The notes: a model not told the origin generated them from the sequence alone. Positions 31,913 through 44,575 are shown, counted from the first letter of the stretch. The stretch is 64,000 nucleotides of DNA from Isoetes taiwanensis (GCA_021234155.1 JAJEKV010000326.1:250001-314000), one strand, 5' to 3'. A program made the numbers and translations.

Positions 31913-32825
31913 GAGCTCATTCGGAAGGATTTGTCTAAGAAATAAACCAATCTTACCGGTGAGCGGTAAAAATTGCACCAAAGGGAATTTACCCATTGAT
32001 AAGAATGCCATTTGAGAGCACAAGTTTGAGCCATGGTCTAGATTAGTGTGAAGTCTCTGAAACAAACAAAAAAATCCATCAAGATTCACATAGAAGTGAA
32101 GGCTTTGCGGCCAAAACAATCTTCGCCGAATCTTTGGAGCGAGATTCCGGTGTATGCACATCAAATGAATAACTAGGCGGACTTAGAATCCTTCTTAGTA
32201 ACACTTTCCTTTGTAGTCGCTTTTTGGGCCGAAGATCAAGCGACGGAGTTGACTACATACGCAAACATGCAATTCTGAGGGATAAGGCGCTTATCACCAT
32301 TGGAAGCCATTTGCATGAATTTGCAACCAATTAACGTGGTAGATTCTGAGAGAAAATTATTTTTGAAGAAAGAATATATACAAAGGCAAAGAAAAAATCG
32401 TTAAACATAACTATCTCGATCTGAGAGGTTGGAATTTGTGCAAGGAGCCCTTATAATAGATGCCATTGACTATATGAGGCTTCCCGCGGATGTGAACTAA
32501 ATCTCAAGTATATGTCAGGTAAAAGATATCAATTATTTTAAAAACAAGATGAAAATACAATTGGTGCCCAATATCTAAAGCCAGCGGTAAATGCACATTG
32601 ATTGAAGCGATTGAATGTGATGAAATAAAACAAGCAAAAAGCATTTACTCTAAACATCATATTGGGAGATCATCTTACTTTTCAAGTAAGGAACCAAATT
32701 TGAGTCGAGGAGAAGGTCCTCTAGCAATAAAATTGTTAAACAAATAGTGTTAATATCTTTAAACTAGCACACCCGGACTAATTCAAAATTTTGCTATGGC
32801 ATTGGATTTGATAAACAGCGATCAT
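31913..32825. other. Spacer between large repeats, no gene
   Basis: AT-rich. The minus-strand frame 31910-32164 has no recognised motif. Confidence 0.4.
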
Positions 32826-33569
32826 GTATATAGAAGGTGTCTAGAAAGGGCCGGATCTTTCAAGCCTTTCTAATCGAACCTATTTATCATGGCGAGATCA
32901 ACTCCGAATTTGCAATCCATATAAAAGCTGCGGGGTTTCACTAGCATGTCAAACAAAAAAGCTATGTATGGATCTTGAGGCATAAGTTGTGGGTGAGGCT
33001 TACCAAGTCTCAAGCTTTATGCATACAGTTAAGCGTGAAATTTGGTCGACATTCCTCTGATTGTGGATCATGATGGGCCTTCATTTCTTAGCACCACACT
33101 TATCATTGTACTTGATCGCATTCTAGTGGTTTAATATATTCTTATATCAAAAAAAAAAAAAAAAAAAGCTATGTATGAGCATCCTCAAAGTGCATTTGAT
33201 GGCATTGTTTCCTTTTGCAATCTGGCGATAATAAAAGTTTGGGACGATCTATATCTAATTATGGCTTGCAAGGGTTGATCGTTCTTGGACATATAAATCT
33301 ATTTAGCACTTGTCCCCAACATTATCTAATCCAATTTTATAACTAAAAGTCTGCAATATGCATTTTTTTAGTTTTAATAAATAGTATTCAATCGAAAATC
33401 AAGCTCAAAACAAAAGGCGGGTTGCTTGGCTTCATAATTTGGAACAATCACCTTGAAAGCAATAAGAATTACTCATCGCTAATCATCAATAAGAGTTTAC
33501 CATCGGTCGGCCTCCCTTTTATAACAAGCGGGTTCAGAAATTTGAACTAAGAAATGAAACTCATAATTA
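32826..33569. repeat. Large direct repeat, copy 2, with inserted retroposon
   Basis: The same sequence as 31424-31912 with many small indels. Near 32960-33210 it contains extra sequence, including a SINE-like insertion. Confidence 0.9.
32971..33161 (+). mobile_element. SINE-like retroposon with poly(A) tail
   Basis: A 191-bp insert ending in an A run is flanked by AAAAAAGCTATGTATG at 32955-32970 and 33162-33177, a 16-bp target duplication. This is the hallmark of LINE-driven retroposition. A GGTCGACATTCC word resembles a Pol III B box, but the A box is unclear, so SINE versus other short retroposed RNA is open. Confidence 0.75.
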
Positions 33570-34270
33570 CCATTACCTTTTAAGGTATTGTGTCTCGGCA
33601 AAAATTGTCAACTCAAAAATTTCAGTGGCTCCTTAGGAAACTACCAAGTTAAGTGGCTCAAGTGACAAGAATGCTAATTAGAAGCGAGAAAAGGGCTGAA
33701 TGCACAATGAAATAAAGTAGGATACACAATCACCATATTTGATAATCAAGTGAAAAGCCGCGAAGCGACTAACACGGAAGGAAACTCAAATTATTCTCTC
33801 GGATTCATGTATATAGCGTTGTTGGCGGGACATGTCCACTAGGCTCCATGATGCCATCATTGTTAGCGTCCGGTGCTCAATGCCTTAAGCCCTCCACCCA
33901 GAGCACCATCGTGATAGGCGAGGCGCTGCGAAGATTTTGTTGGCATTTTTAGAGCCCATTTGGAGGAGAAATTCAACAATCGCATATCTTCCAGTAAGAA
34001 AGATATCCATGTTCCGCAATTTTTGGCAGTCCGGAGTCGAGCAAGCAGGAGCAGAGGAGGGAATCGGGATGGTCGGAGAAGAGGAGAAGTGATTTTCAAG
34101 GACTTTCTAATTTTCATGGCCGTCCGATGTGAAATTAAGAAATCTAATGGTTGAGATTAAAAATAGCTGACGTGGCACAACACGTGGCATAGCTAGAAAT
34201 GCAGGAAATCGGGCGGGGGGGGTTAGGCAACCCTGCTAATTAAATTAAATGAATTAAATTTAACCCGATG
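33570..34270. other. No recognisable gene
   Basis: AT-rich, with a short G-run (GGGCGGGGGGGG near 34210). The end may form the upstream region of the COA5 gene. Confidence 0.4.
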
Positions 34271-34299
34271 GTGTGAAGCCGCCCTTAGGTAATAGCGGC

Positions 34300-36114
34300 A
34301 GAGCTTTAGGGTTTTTGGATCGGACATACGCCGAGTGTGAAGGAAAACAGGAATTGATTTCTGCATTAAATCCGGTTATTTGAAAGCCTCTTTCGTCTAA
34401 TCGTTGCAACTAAGCTTTATGCTAAAGATTCAAAGGGCCGAAGTTTAAAGATGAGGTTGCTTCTTCTTCATCCGAAGTAAGTCTTTATTCCTTTTTATTT
34501 CTTTGCATGTTGCTTTGCCTTCTCTATTTTGATAGGCTGTAAATGGCTGTAAATTTCTTAGTTATGAAGGCTTTTAGGTTGTGCCAGATACATCTGATTC
34601 TGCATTATATTCTTTGCTCAGAGTTGAAACCAACAATTTGTATTTTCCTTTATCTGTATTCGTGTCTAATGCTTTGCTAATGCTTGTTCTTTATTACGGC
34701 TTACATCGTCCTGTCGTTTGTACCCATATTTTTGCTAGATAGAAAATGTGAGGAGCTTCTCGATCGTATTTCAGAAAACCGGATTTCCACAGTTTATTAG
34801 AGGTATGCTTGCTTACTTTATGTTGTTTTAAGAAAATTAAGTCAAATTTATATTCTGATAACAAACACTAAAAGGTTCTAGATTGAAACTAAATCTGTAA
34901 GTGGTTGGCCTCTCTTATAGTCTGTATTTTGTGATTAATCTAGATGCAAATGCAATTTGAGGGTCAAATTAGATTTGTCATTACTAGGTTAATCTACTTC
35001 TGTAAATTTTCGATGAAGAACTTCTGTATAATACTTGGTATATGCTTCAAGTCAGGTCCAAAACGATAGGAACACTCCACATATTTTCAAGACAAAGGGA
35101 TTTGCCCTTAGAAGTGAACTAACAAGGCCGCCACAAACGGCATATGGTAATTTTGTATCCCTATTCTTAGTAATAATGAGCATTCTGAACCATTCTTTAA
35201 TCTGCTCCAGCCACAGAAATCAAAATCATCATCTTCAGCTTTCCTAACGAAGATCCTGTTAGAAGTTAGTGTTTAGCACCTGCAGATTGTTCAAAGAGCC
35301 TAACTTACTCCAGATATGTGGTGGCTTTCCTTCATTGCTGTGTTTTTGGCTGCCGGATGCAGAGCCTTAAATGTGGGTCAATGGTTAGAAATATAGAGCG
35401 GAATCTTCGTGGTTTTTGGGAAGGTCCGAAAAGTAAAATCTGCAGAGATGGAAGAGTCGAAGAGGCTCCATCTGGCCGGATACCCCTGTTTTTAGGTCTG
35501 GGCGCTTTTTTGCACATTCAACCATTTTTCCAGTCTTTTTTCAGTCGTGACCAAGTATCTAAGAGAGTTGTGGGCCACTATTTTTCAACTGCCATAGATT
35601 AAAGGCTTATAAGCTTGCATGCCTGCTCTTACGTGTTGGTCCGTTCTTCTGCCCAGGTTAGCATATATAAATATGAGGTCCTGCATTTGGTTGCCTTAAT
35701 ATTTGTTGCAAATGCCGACGAGGATGTGCAACTATTTAATGTCGAAAGCCTCAGAAAATTCGTCCAAGCGCCTTCTGACATGCCTGGATTATAGGCTACA
35801 AAATATGTCTGCCAGGCCGTTTGGGTTCTGCAATGCTCACAATAGAACCCTAAATTTCTACTGTTCGAATCGCGACATCTTGAGTCTTTTGCATCCTTTG
35901 CAGTATCAATACCCATGAATTGGTTCTATTATGATGCTTGCTGTCTCGCAGTAATTCCACACTTTCTACATTTTTCTGACATCCCATAGCTTTGTGCTTG
36001 TTTGATTTCTGCAATAGGTGAAATTCAAAAATTTCCACGTCTATAGGTTTGAATAGTCGGCAATTTCTGCTAAAATGTCCTATGTATTAAACAGATACAG
36101 AGTTTCTACCGGAG
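34300..36114 (+). other. Possible 5' untranslated exons and introns of COA5
   Basis: TTAGGGTTTTTGGATCGG at about 34307 is typical of a plant mRNA start. A GTAAGT donor lies at 34477. A possible 34739-34802 exon has a TTTTGCTAG acceptor and a GTATGC donor, and a third donor (GTAATT) is at 35147. An AAACAG acceptor near 36094 precedes the COA5 start codon by about 20 bp. I could not assemble a coding frame here, so these are best read as leader exons, but another gene is possible. Confidence 0.25.
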
Positions 36115-37256
36115 ATGTCAAAGTCGTGCAAAGGACTGGCAATGGAACTGGTAAAATGTCTTAGCGAATCGATTGTATAAAAGTAAGTTTCTCCCAAGGT
36201 GGAGATCTATTACACGTTTTAATTAACATATAATGATTAAACCAAACGGTATCATTATTTAGGCAGGATGGTTTCATATTCTGGTTGAATAAATGTCTTG
36301 TAATTTTCATGATTTGCCAATTGGTGTTGTTCTAAAAGGTTGACAAGCGGTCATACAGGGGAGTGTGCAGGGAGAAAAGTCCCTCTGTGCGGAGAAGTGT
36401 GTTGGGCTGAGGGAGACCTATTATATGTGTAAACGTGCACAGGTAACATTCAATGATAGTGCTTTACTGTTCATGTTTGATATTCCCTTAAGTTTCATAC
36501 GGTACCTTATCTTAGTGTGTGCTTCTCGTAGATCAATTGGTCTTCCAAGGACGTTAAAAATACTATTAAATACCAAATGGAAATAGTTAAAAATACCTCG
36601 TTAATAATTTCCCATTTCTTAACTGGTTAGATTGGGGGTACCAATAAGCTCATTGTTCATAATAAAAGGCTTGAGAGGGCGATGTAAATAGATATAGCAG
36701 TTAAAAGACTTAATACAAAGATACGATGAATGTAGCAAAGACCATCCTTTAATTCAGGCCTGCAGATAATGCTTTGTTACAATTAAAATTTTTTACTTTG
36801 AAGACTAGACAGGTTTAGAATTCCTTGTGCTTTTGAAATTGAACAGTCAGATTATCCTGCAAAAAATTGTCTTTCATGGTACCCATCTTGTCCTTTGAAA
36901 ATGGATGACCACAGTGGCCATATGCTAGAACATCCAAGTTATGAATTTTACTGCCGAAATCCTTTTATAGCATGCAAGAGCTCTTTAAAACTGTTCCCCA
37001 AATAACAGTAAAAAAGCTTGGACGTAGAGTAGGGCTGCTGAGTTTTGACAAATGGCTAAAGCTGAGGGAAAAAAGTCTACTAAGAAATGGCAAAGCAAAA
37101 GTTCTCTCTTCATTTTCCTGCTAAAAATACATTATCTTTTGATTGCTGTCAGAGTAAGTTGGTCAAGCAAAAACAACTCTGAGACTTAACTCAAGAGTTG
37201 GTGTTTCTTTCCAGGTTGATATGACTGCACGTATCAAGGGGAACAAAGGATATTGA
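36115..37256 (+). CDS. COA5: Cytochrome c oxidase assembly factor 5 (PET191 family), three exons
   Basis: A small mitochondrial intermembrane-space protein needed to assemble respiratory complex IV. Exon 1 is 36115-36182 (ATG; SCKGLAMELVKC, the first CX9C pair; donor GTAAGT). Exon 2 is 36339-36442 (acceptor AAAAG; VDKRSYR, then CVGLRETYYMC, the second CX9C pair, and KRAQ; donor GTAACA). Exon 3 is 37215-37256 (acceptor TTCCAG; VDMTARIKGNKGY, stop TGA). Exon ends are phase-compatible and the product is about 71 residues, the normal family length. Four single-G differences (one missing in the Asp codon after LSES, one extra and two missing between SYR and KCVG) break the frame as written. They are either base-call errors in a live gene or decay. 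It is the clearest host gene in the window. Confidence 0.88.
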
Positions 37257-38299
37257 TCCCAGTTTGGGCGATTGCAACAGGGGCAAGATTTTTCTGAAAT
37301 GCCTCGTTTAACAAGTACACGATTCTGTATAAACCATACTTAAGGTTACTTGGAGTTTCGGAATCCTATTGGGCATCAAGCCATACCTCTTGAAGCACAG
37401 ACTGCCATAGAAGAAAAATATAGTCATTATTATTGGCGATTTCAGTTTGACAGGCAATAGATGTTTAAAGAATGTGGTCTTCCGTGTTTTTCATTACTTG
37501 GAATATAAGGAATTTTGTTAATTTATTTATACAAGGATTTGTGGCGGCTGGTTGGTGGTTTTTAGTAAGTTTCTATGTACACAGGATTTTAAAATAACTA
37601 TCCTTATAAATGATACCATTTGCATCTATGCTAATAATTGTGGCACTATCCAACCATCTAGTGCATATAGTAGAGTCTGATAATACCATGCATAACACAC
37701 TGCTTACATCTATATCAATTAAAGATGCAATAGAATAGAATGATAATGTGCTAATTTCTCTCCTGAAGGAAAAATGCTTGTGAGTGCGAGCTTGATGCAA
37801 ATGCAAAGCTTAAAATGTGTGCATTGTTGGAGGATGGATCTGCAAATAATAATAACAATGCCAGATTGGGACATGCCAATAATAAATTGTTAGCCATTAT
37901 TCTTTAGTTAGAAGGGATATTCAAAAACATCTCTTTTCTTTTCTTATTCTTACTATGGTATCCATATAGCATTTATCTTGCACCTCTTGCGATTTTGGCT
38001 TGAGATTTATTAGTGGTCAACTTGGACTAATGATGGCCCTTATATGGAGACTTTTAGGGTTAACATTTTAGGGTTAGGTTAACATTGGCCAAAATGGGGT
38101 TTTGCCTTTGGCATGGGGTTTATAGTTGTATATATTTATTAAACATGCACAACATACGTAGGTGCAACACTTTACGTCCGTCCAGTACTTGTCATGCTGA
38201 CATGCACGTGTGACGTGGCAGTATAATATATGTATTCGGATCGTATATAATACTAGAACGTCACAATTTTGGAGGAAGTGAATTCCCTACTTCGAGTAT
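37257..38299. other. COA5 3' flank and intergenic sequence
   Basis: AT-rich, with no further exon that I can recognise. A short minus-strand frame (37573-37806) is not convincing. Confidence 0.45.
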
Positions 38300-40108
38300 T
38301 GGAAATTCTTCCAATATCCCAACCTAGCTTTAGTAGGCTTGCATTTCAATAAGCAACTTCAAACAACTTTGCAAAGTGCAATTTGTGTGCTAAATTGAAG
38401 GAGACTCTTGATAAGATTGTGCAATCAAGTCAAAGGGCTAGGATAAGGGAGCATATGAAGGACCGTCAACTATCATGTAGATCATGTTATTGGATGTGGA
38501 GGACCTTATCTAATTGGAACCTAATAATTGTTTATGTATTATACATGACAAGGTGGACCAACAAAAGACTTGTTTTTCACAATTCAAGTACATACCAAAG
38601 TCATGTGGAAGATCATACCGTTTGCAAATCTTAATGACCGGGGCAATCTTGCATGGGTAGTCTCAAATCTACTATGGGCATTTTGGTTTGGAGTTGTGGA
38701 GTGATGGTCCAGATTTTCATATTGGGAGTATCATGAAGTGTTTGAGAAACTATGAAAATGATTATAATGGTCACCTCCAGGACCCTGGAGCTAGCCAGGC
38801 ACTACATAGTGCATTGTTGGATGGAAACCCTAACAATATTGAGAAGTCTAGCAAGGCAAGGTTTAGGAAGCATGGGTCTAGTGAACATGTTGGAGCTTCA
38901 ACTTCACGTGCTAGAGCTCAAGATCTAACCAGAAGGTTCCTCTTGCAACTTATTAATTGTGCTGGCCAAAATAAGAACAGGTGGATGTTTTTTTTTTATA
39001 TCCTACTTAACAGCTGTGGGCATATTTGAAAGAGTTAATTTGGGGTTCTTGATGCCCGGGCATACCTATGAGGATGTGGATGCATTATTTGGCAAGTATA
39101 GTTGTATACTGATGCAACAGACAGTGACCAACGTTCTTAGGCTAATGGAAATCTTGCATGAATGCACTACTCCAAACCTTATAGGTTCTCTCATAGAAGA
39201 AGTGCTTGACTGGAAGAGTTTTGTGGATGGTTATGCATTGGATCTTGAAGGTCATTCTCGGCCTCTTCAATTCACTTTTTTGGTGAGAAATGGGATTCCA
39301 ATCTTTCAATGGAAAATGAGACCTTCAGAGGAGGAATGGAGAGGAGGGGAAGAAATATGGCATAGAAATAAGAATGGCAAGCCTATAACATATCCAGTTC
39401 AACCAAAAGCTCTAAAATCTACCAAAGAAGTGAAGCAGTTGGGATTGACTAAGGAAGGAATCCAGGAATGATGACACCAATCGTGCATTGGTAGCTTACT
39501 GGAAGAAGGTGATTAACTTGTTGGGGGAGGTAGACACATCCTCCGAAGAATTGAAAGAAGGGTGCCTGTCTAAAACTAGGTAGAAGACCTTAGCAGGTGC
39601 TGAGGACTTTGATGACATTGTTAGTAGCATTCTGAAGCAGTATGCTCCTCCTCCTTCTGACAAACACTATATTGGTCCTAAGAACAATAGGCCAAAGTTT
39701 CTATGCATGGAAGCTTATGAACCTTCTACTGACTTAGAGTGCCACCAATTTGTGGTAGTAAAGCCAACAGATTTAGAGGCCTATCCAGTGTGGTTGGGAT
39801 ACATCATCTCTGATATTTGCAAAGAAGAAGGTAATATTAACTTCAACCATGTGCGGGTGGAATGGTGGTGTCCAAAACATCAGTTGACCAATGTCTCAGA
39901 TAAAGAAAGATACTTAGATTGTTGGACAAAGAAGTTGAGGAGAAATTCTAGTGATCCTGATATTTGGCTAAACTTTGAAAGTGTATTGGACTCATGGACT
40001 CCAAAAACTGTTCCACGTAGAAACGTGAGAATTACAATACCTCAGGATGTAAGGAAGAAGGCTATGATATCACTAGGGGTGCTTGAAGAAAAGAGAATAA
40101 CTATGTAA
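38300..40108 (+). pseudogene. DUF7869-like (transposase-like) gene, frameshifted
   Basis: Blocks occur in family order but in several frames: NNFAKCNLCAKLKET and a basic stretch (38362-38500), CIIHDKVDQQK (near 38540, family IIIDGMDQ), LINCAGQNKNRWMFFF, SYLTAVGIFERVNLGFL, and PGHTYEDVDALFG (near 39057-39100, family GHTHEDID). VVKPTDLEAYPVWLGYI and RVEWWCPKH follow near 39755-39880. The conserved Asp, Asn-Cys and GHT-ED-D residues suggest a metal-dependent RNase H-like fold, perhaps a transposase relic; that is inference. I recall the family name DUF7869 but could not check it. Frames change near 38530, at a T run near 38988, and near 39470. No terminal inverted repeats were found. Confidence 0.65.
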
Positions 40109-40348
40109 ATTTTCTTCATCACGTTTTTATAATATAGTGCCATATTGTGAAATATTGACTATTTTGTAAATAATATAATATTACGTTTTCATACTTTTGA
40201 GGTGAAATGTGTGAATTTGAATATGCTACTAAAAACTTACAATATAAGATTTGTCCTAAAATCAAGACATAATCCCAATTTAATTGAATGATGGTTTTAT
40301 ATTAACAATTATAAGTGAGATCATTAAGTTAAAACCTACATCAACAAT
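40109..40348. other. 3' flank, no gene
   Basis: AT-rich sequence directly after the DUF7869-like stop. Confidence 0.4.
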
Positions 40349-40755
40349 GGGGTGCTTGAGCCAAACCATCCAGTCCTTCCCATTCGAGATGGAGATGACC
40401 ATGACTTTGCTCAAGTCATCCCCGAGGTTGTTTGATCATGTAAGTAACATTATTAATAGTTATGAATGAGGTCATTAAGTTGAAAACCTACACCCCTGAG
40501 GTTTTTCTTAGCATCGCATGAAGAAGAACTAAAACCAAATCTTTCTTAAGGGGTGCTTGTGCCCGATCACCCTGTCCTCCCCAGTCGAGATGGAGTCGAC
40601 CATAGCGTTGCTCCAATCACCCCATTGCATAAGAAAAACACAAGGAATTTTTTTTTTTCATTACAGGGTGCTTGAACTCGATCACCCAGCCCTCCCCATT
40701 CAAGATAGAAACGACCATGACCTTGCACAGGTCACCATTGATATTGATCGCAAAT
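40349..40755. repeat. Three dispersed copies of an 80-bp GC-richer repeat
   Basis: GGGTGCTTG..CC.ATCACCC..CCTCCCCA.TCGAGATGGAG.CGACCAT begins at 40349, 40550 and 40666. Copies lie in AT-rich spacers and share GACCATGACTTTGCTCAAGTCA-like ends. Confidence 0.75.
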
Positions 40756-42277
40756 AAATCCAAAATACAATGCTAGAACTTAGAACTTGGAAAGAACTAA
40801 AGAATCACAATGACATATACTGGACAATGAGTTTCAACAATTTACCATCCGATAGTAATGTTCCACACCTAAGACGCCAAAATGCTTCCAATAACTATCT
40901 GAAGAACATAATGACATGGGCTAAAAAAGCTCCCAAATTTCTCGCCAAAGCAACTCCGATAATCAACGTAATCACATAGATTATCCACGTCAGGATATTT
41001 TTAGTGGCCCTGCGGACTAGTTGGCCACACATTCACATTTTTCCAAATCTAGTTGACTACACCGAGTCGGATACGTTCATGCCATGGCCAAAGGGTAGTG
41101 GCCAATTCAAAATATGAAATTGTAAATTTTGAATGTTTAGTAGGCAATTCAACATTTACTAAACTTTGTTATGCGTAGAGTGTGGCCAGTTCAAAATTTT
41201 GTCTGTGGTCAAAAGCTTGTCAAATAGCTAATAGAATATAAAATAACTTCAAATGGGTTAGGGGGTGGCCATATTACACAATTATAGCACAATTGCTATT
41301 TAAGATACCTTGGTTCTTATGGCCCAACATCACATTAAGACTTTGTTTGAGAATATTAACTAGACGTGGTTATGTCACTAGCTTTTGCTTAATATTATGC
41401 ACACGTGTTTGCTTCACTTAAAATTTATAATGGCGAGATTTGGAATATTCTTACCCTAGGCTCATTGTCTTTACATTGCCTATGCATTGCCTTTGTATTA
41501 CTTAAGAGTAAAAAAATATATTATCTAGAAAAATACCTAGCGAAGATCAATTCGACGCAAGATTGCCAAATTTGTTTGCTCATTTTAACTAGAGCATATC
41601 TGTTCGTAGCCAATTTGTTGAATATAGCAAATTAATAAGTTTATGGTTGCGCCAAACCTTAGCAAGATGGTAAAAAAAATCGCCAGACCAAACTACACCA
41701 AGTTATTTATCCTATATGGGTAGTAAGGCAATTATTTCTAGCTATTTAAAAATGTAAGCTGCTTACGACATACCTTGATCCACATCTGATGTATCCTCGT
41801 ACATTGGCTATGATGTCGCTTGCATGCGTGCACCTGCCTGCCAGTTGTCATCGATTATCAACGTGGTTTCAACCACATCAGAATTGGCATAGCAGGTCTT
41901 GTCGACAATCTACAACCTAACATCACAAATCGACGTTTGATTAGTCACGCCGAAGATCGGCATTCGACCACCACCGACCGACGGCCTTTGGTTGGTAACC
42001 AACTCTTTAGCCTTGTAATGAGATGGATTGTTTGCTAGGAACTTATCCTTCTTTATCTAAATGGATGTTAAGTATTTTATTGATTCGTAGCTATGCGCTG
42101 TTGGTTAAAGATTGTACATAGTTCGATTTTTGCACCACTTGTGCTTGGGGGGGGGGGGGTAGAGACTTGAAAGATAGTAGACACATGGATGATCCTAGTT
42201 AGATTTACAAGAAATTTATCCACGGCGCCAAGGGCACGCTGAACATTTCTTTGGTTGACGCACGATTGCAAAAGAAA
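40756..42277. other. No recognisable gene; G13 run
   Basis: Anonymous sequence. A G13 homopolymer lies at 42147-42159. The plus-strand frame 41820-42038 has no recognised domain. Confidence 0.45.
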
Positions 42278-42293
42278 CCACTTTGTCTAAGCT
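42278..42293. repeat. LINE target-site duplication, 3' side
   Basis: CCACTTTGTCTAAGCT matches CCACTTGTCTAAGCT at 59829-59843 except for one T, on opposite sides of the LINE. Confidence 0.75.
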
Positions 42294-42466
42294 TTTTTTT
42301 GAGGGATAAAAATTAACTTTTATTTACTTTAAAGGAATGGTACAAAGCCACATGGCGGGGGTGTACTCATCAAAACCGAGATGAGGATAGCTACATGGCT
42401 CCTTCTTGCACTATTCCCTTTATACTTCCTAGTGTAAGCTTAGGTAGGTTCCCCATATTTCGACCT

Positions 42467-43324
42467 TTACTTCTTCTTAAGCCCTCGGCTAGCCTGAATT
42501 TTTTTCAACCTTTCAAGTACTATATGTAGAAGCTGATGTGGTGTTATGTCTTCTTGATTTTCATCAAAGACCAAGGCGTTTCTCCTTTTCCATATTGACC
42601 AGATTGTCCAGACCCTAGCTATATGAAAGGCCACCTTCTTCATGGTGCACCATTCTAGGGAAAGGATTCCCAACAACAGTTCCTTGGTACCTAACGGGTA
42701 TTCAAAGCTATCCAAACTCCATGCCCATACAACTTGCAGCTTCTCACATTCCACCAGACAATGTTCTATGGATTCCTGTTCGGCCTTGCACAAGGGGCAT
42801 ACTGGGCTGACGTTATTGTCCCATTTTGAGACTAGTTGATTGACCCTTGGAACCCTGTGTATCACTTGCCAGAGGAAAGCATTTATCCGAGGGGGAAGAT
42901 ATTTCTGCCACGCATCTCTCCAGATGTTTTTGAGGTTTTCCTCCGTGATAGCTAGTTCCCATTTGGTTGGTATTGGAAGTAAACCCTTAGTCCTCAAGCT
43001 TCTGTAACTTGATTTCACAAACTTGTTTGGCAAAATCGCAGGGTGCAAAACCCATGGATTTTGATCTCCTGTAGTTATAGTTTTTGGAAGTACTGTGGCC
43101 ACACTTTCCCATATTATTTTGTCTGTGTCCTTTAAGGCAAAACATACCTGAAATTCTGCCCAACTGACTAATTGCTCTCCCTTGTACCATTGAGCACAAG
43201 AATCTATTCCACAATTTTTCCACCTCTTTACGATTCTTGCATCAGAAGGGGCCCTGTTTGTTGTGCAGAACCAATGGTACCCACCATGGAGGGGAAGTTT
43301 CTGCTTCGAATTTGTTGATGTCAA
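42467..43324 (-). pseudogene. LINE ORF2, C-terminal zf-RVT region
   Basis: The reading frame holds WRDAWQKYLPPRINAFLWQV, RVPRVNQLVSKW, then CPLCKAEQESIEHCLVEC (the CCHC zinc-binding motif of the plant zf-RVT domain) and VAFHIARVWTIWSIWKRRN. This domain closes the ORF2 protein and is thought to aid RNA binding. A stop follows at 42467. It is out of frame with the preceding block. Confidence 0.88.
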
Positions 43325-43369
43325 GCGTAAATAGTTTTTTTATTATTTTCCAAGCTGAAATTAATCCCT

Positions 43370-44575
43370 TCAGGAATGGAGAAGCTTCTCTACATGGCTT
43401 AAGATAAAAAAAGAGTGACCATGGGAGTGAGACTTTGACGGAGGGCTTACTATGCTTACATGGTTGATGAGGTGCATACCTGGAGACTTCACCTCTTTCT
43501 GTAGGATCTTCCATATGAATTTGGCTATTAATACTTTGCTCTGTAATGATATATCAACCATTCCAATTCCTCCTTCTGTCTTATCCCTCTTGCACTTCCA
43601 CCAAGCGATTTTGACTACTGCCCCTTCTTCATTCCCTCCCCAGACAAAGTTGCGGATTAGCCCTTCTAATTCTTGTGCCTTCTCCTTTGGGGCTAGTAAA
43701 ATTGATGACGTGTAGACATGAGTGTTGCTTAACACATGTTTTGCCACCTTGAATGCGAACGCAAGTGATAGCTTTGCCACCTTCCACCAATTTAAGTGTT
43801 TTGAAGGCCTAGTAGTATTTCGTCCCATATTTGTGCCTTAGCGATATTGATACCTTTGGAACACCTAAAAAGGTTGGAATGCTCTCCCTCTGGAATTATT
43901 TTCCATGGTAGGATTGTCAAGCATGTGGGATGTGGTTCTACCAAAGGCCATTGTCATAAAAGATTTATTCCAATTTATGAGACATCCTGAAGCTATTGAG
44001 AAGGAGGCTAGTAATTTGCCTGCACATGACAGGTTCTCTTCCTCTGCCTCTATAAATAGAAATGTGTCGTCTGCATATTGGTTACATATTTGTTGAGAGC
44101 CATCCAACATTTCTAGTCCCTGAATCATACCGTCTTCCGAGGCTTGCCCGAATATTTGTGAAAGTGCTTCTGCTGCAATATTGAAGAGGAATGGGGCTAA
44201 GGGGCATCCTTGCCGGATGCCCCTTTTTATGTCAAATATTGGAGAGGGTTCACCTTGGAATAGGACTGAAGCTCGAGCAGATCGCAGAAGTTTCATGACC
44301 CCTTCTGTAAAAAATTTTCCACAACCCAGCTTGAGCATCATTTTATGCAGAAAACTCCATCTGATACTGTCATAAGCTTTGGTAAAGTCTAGCTTTAGGT
44401 AGGCCACCTTTTGTCTTGTTTTTCTAGCCCAGTGCAAACCCTCGAATGCTGCTGCGACATTGCTCAGGATACTCCTGCCTGGTAAAAAGCCCGATTGGGC
44501 TTGTGAGATGCCTTCAGCTAGAATTGGCTTGATCTTCTCTGCCATAGCCTTAGCTATGATTTTATGGGCCTCCAA
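43370..44575 (-). pseudogene. LINE ORF2, reverse transcriptase
   Basis: RT core: KIIAKAMAEKIKPIL, QSGFLPGRSILSN, AYLKLDFTKAYDSIRW, GIRQGCPLAPFLFNIAAEAL and the catalytic NQYADDTFLF, all in one frame 44575-43865. The frame then changes at LGVPKG.. (near 43855), and the thumb/connection region continues at 43828-43370 (LNWWKVAKLSLAF, LIRNFVWGG, VKIAWWKCKRDKTEGGIGM). Used to copy LINE RNA at the nicked target. Confidence 0.9.
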
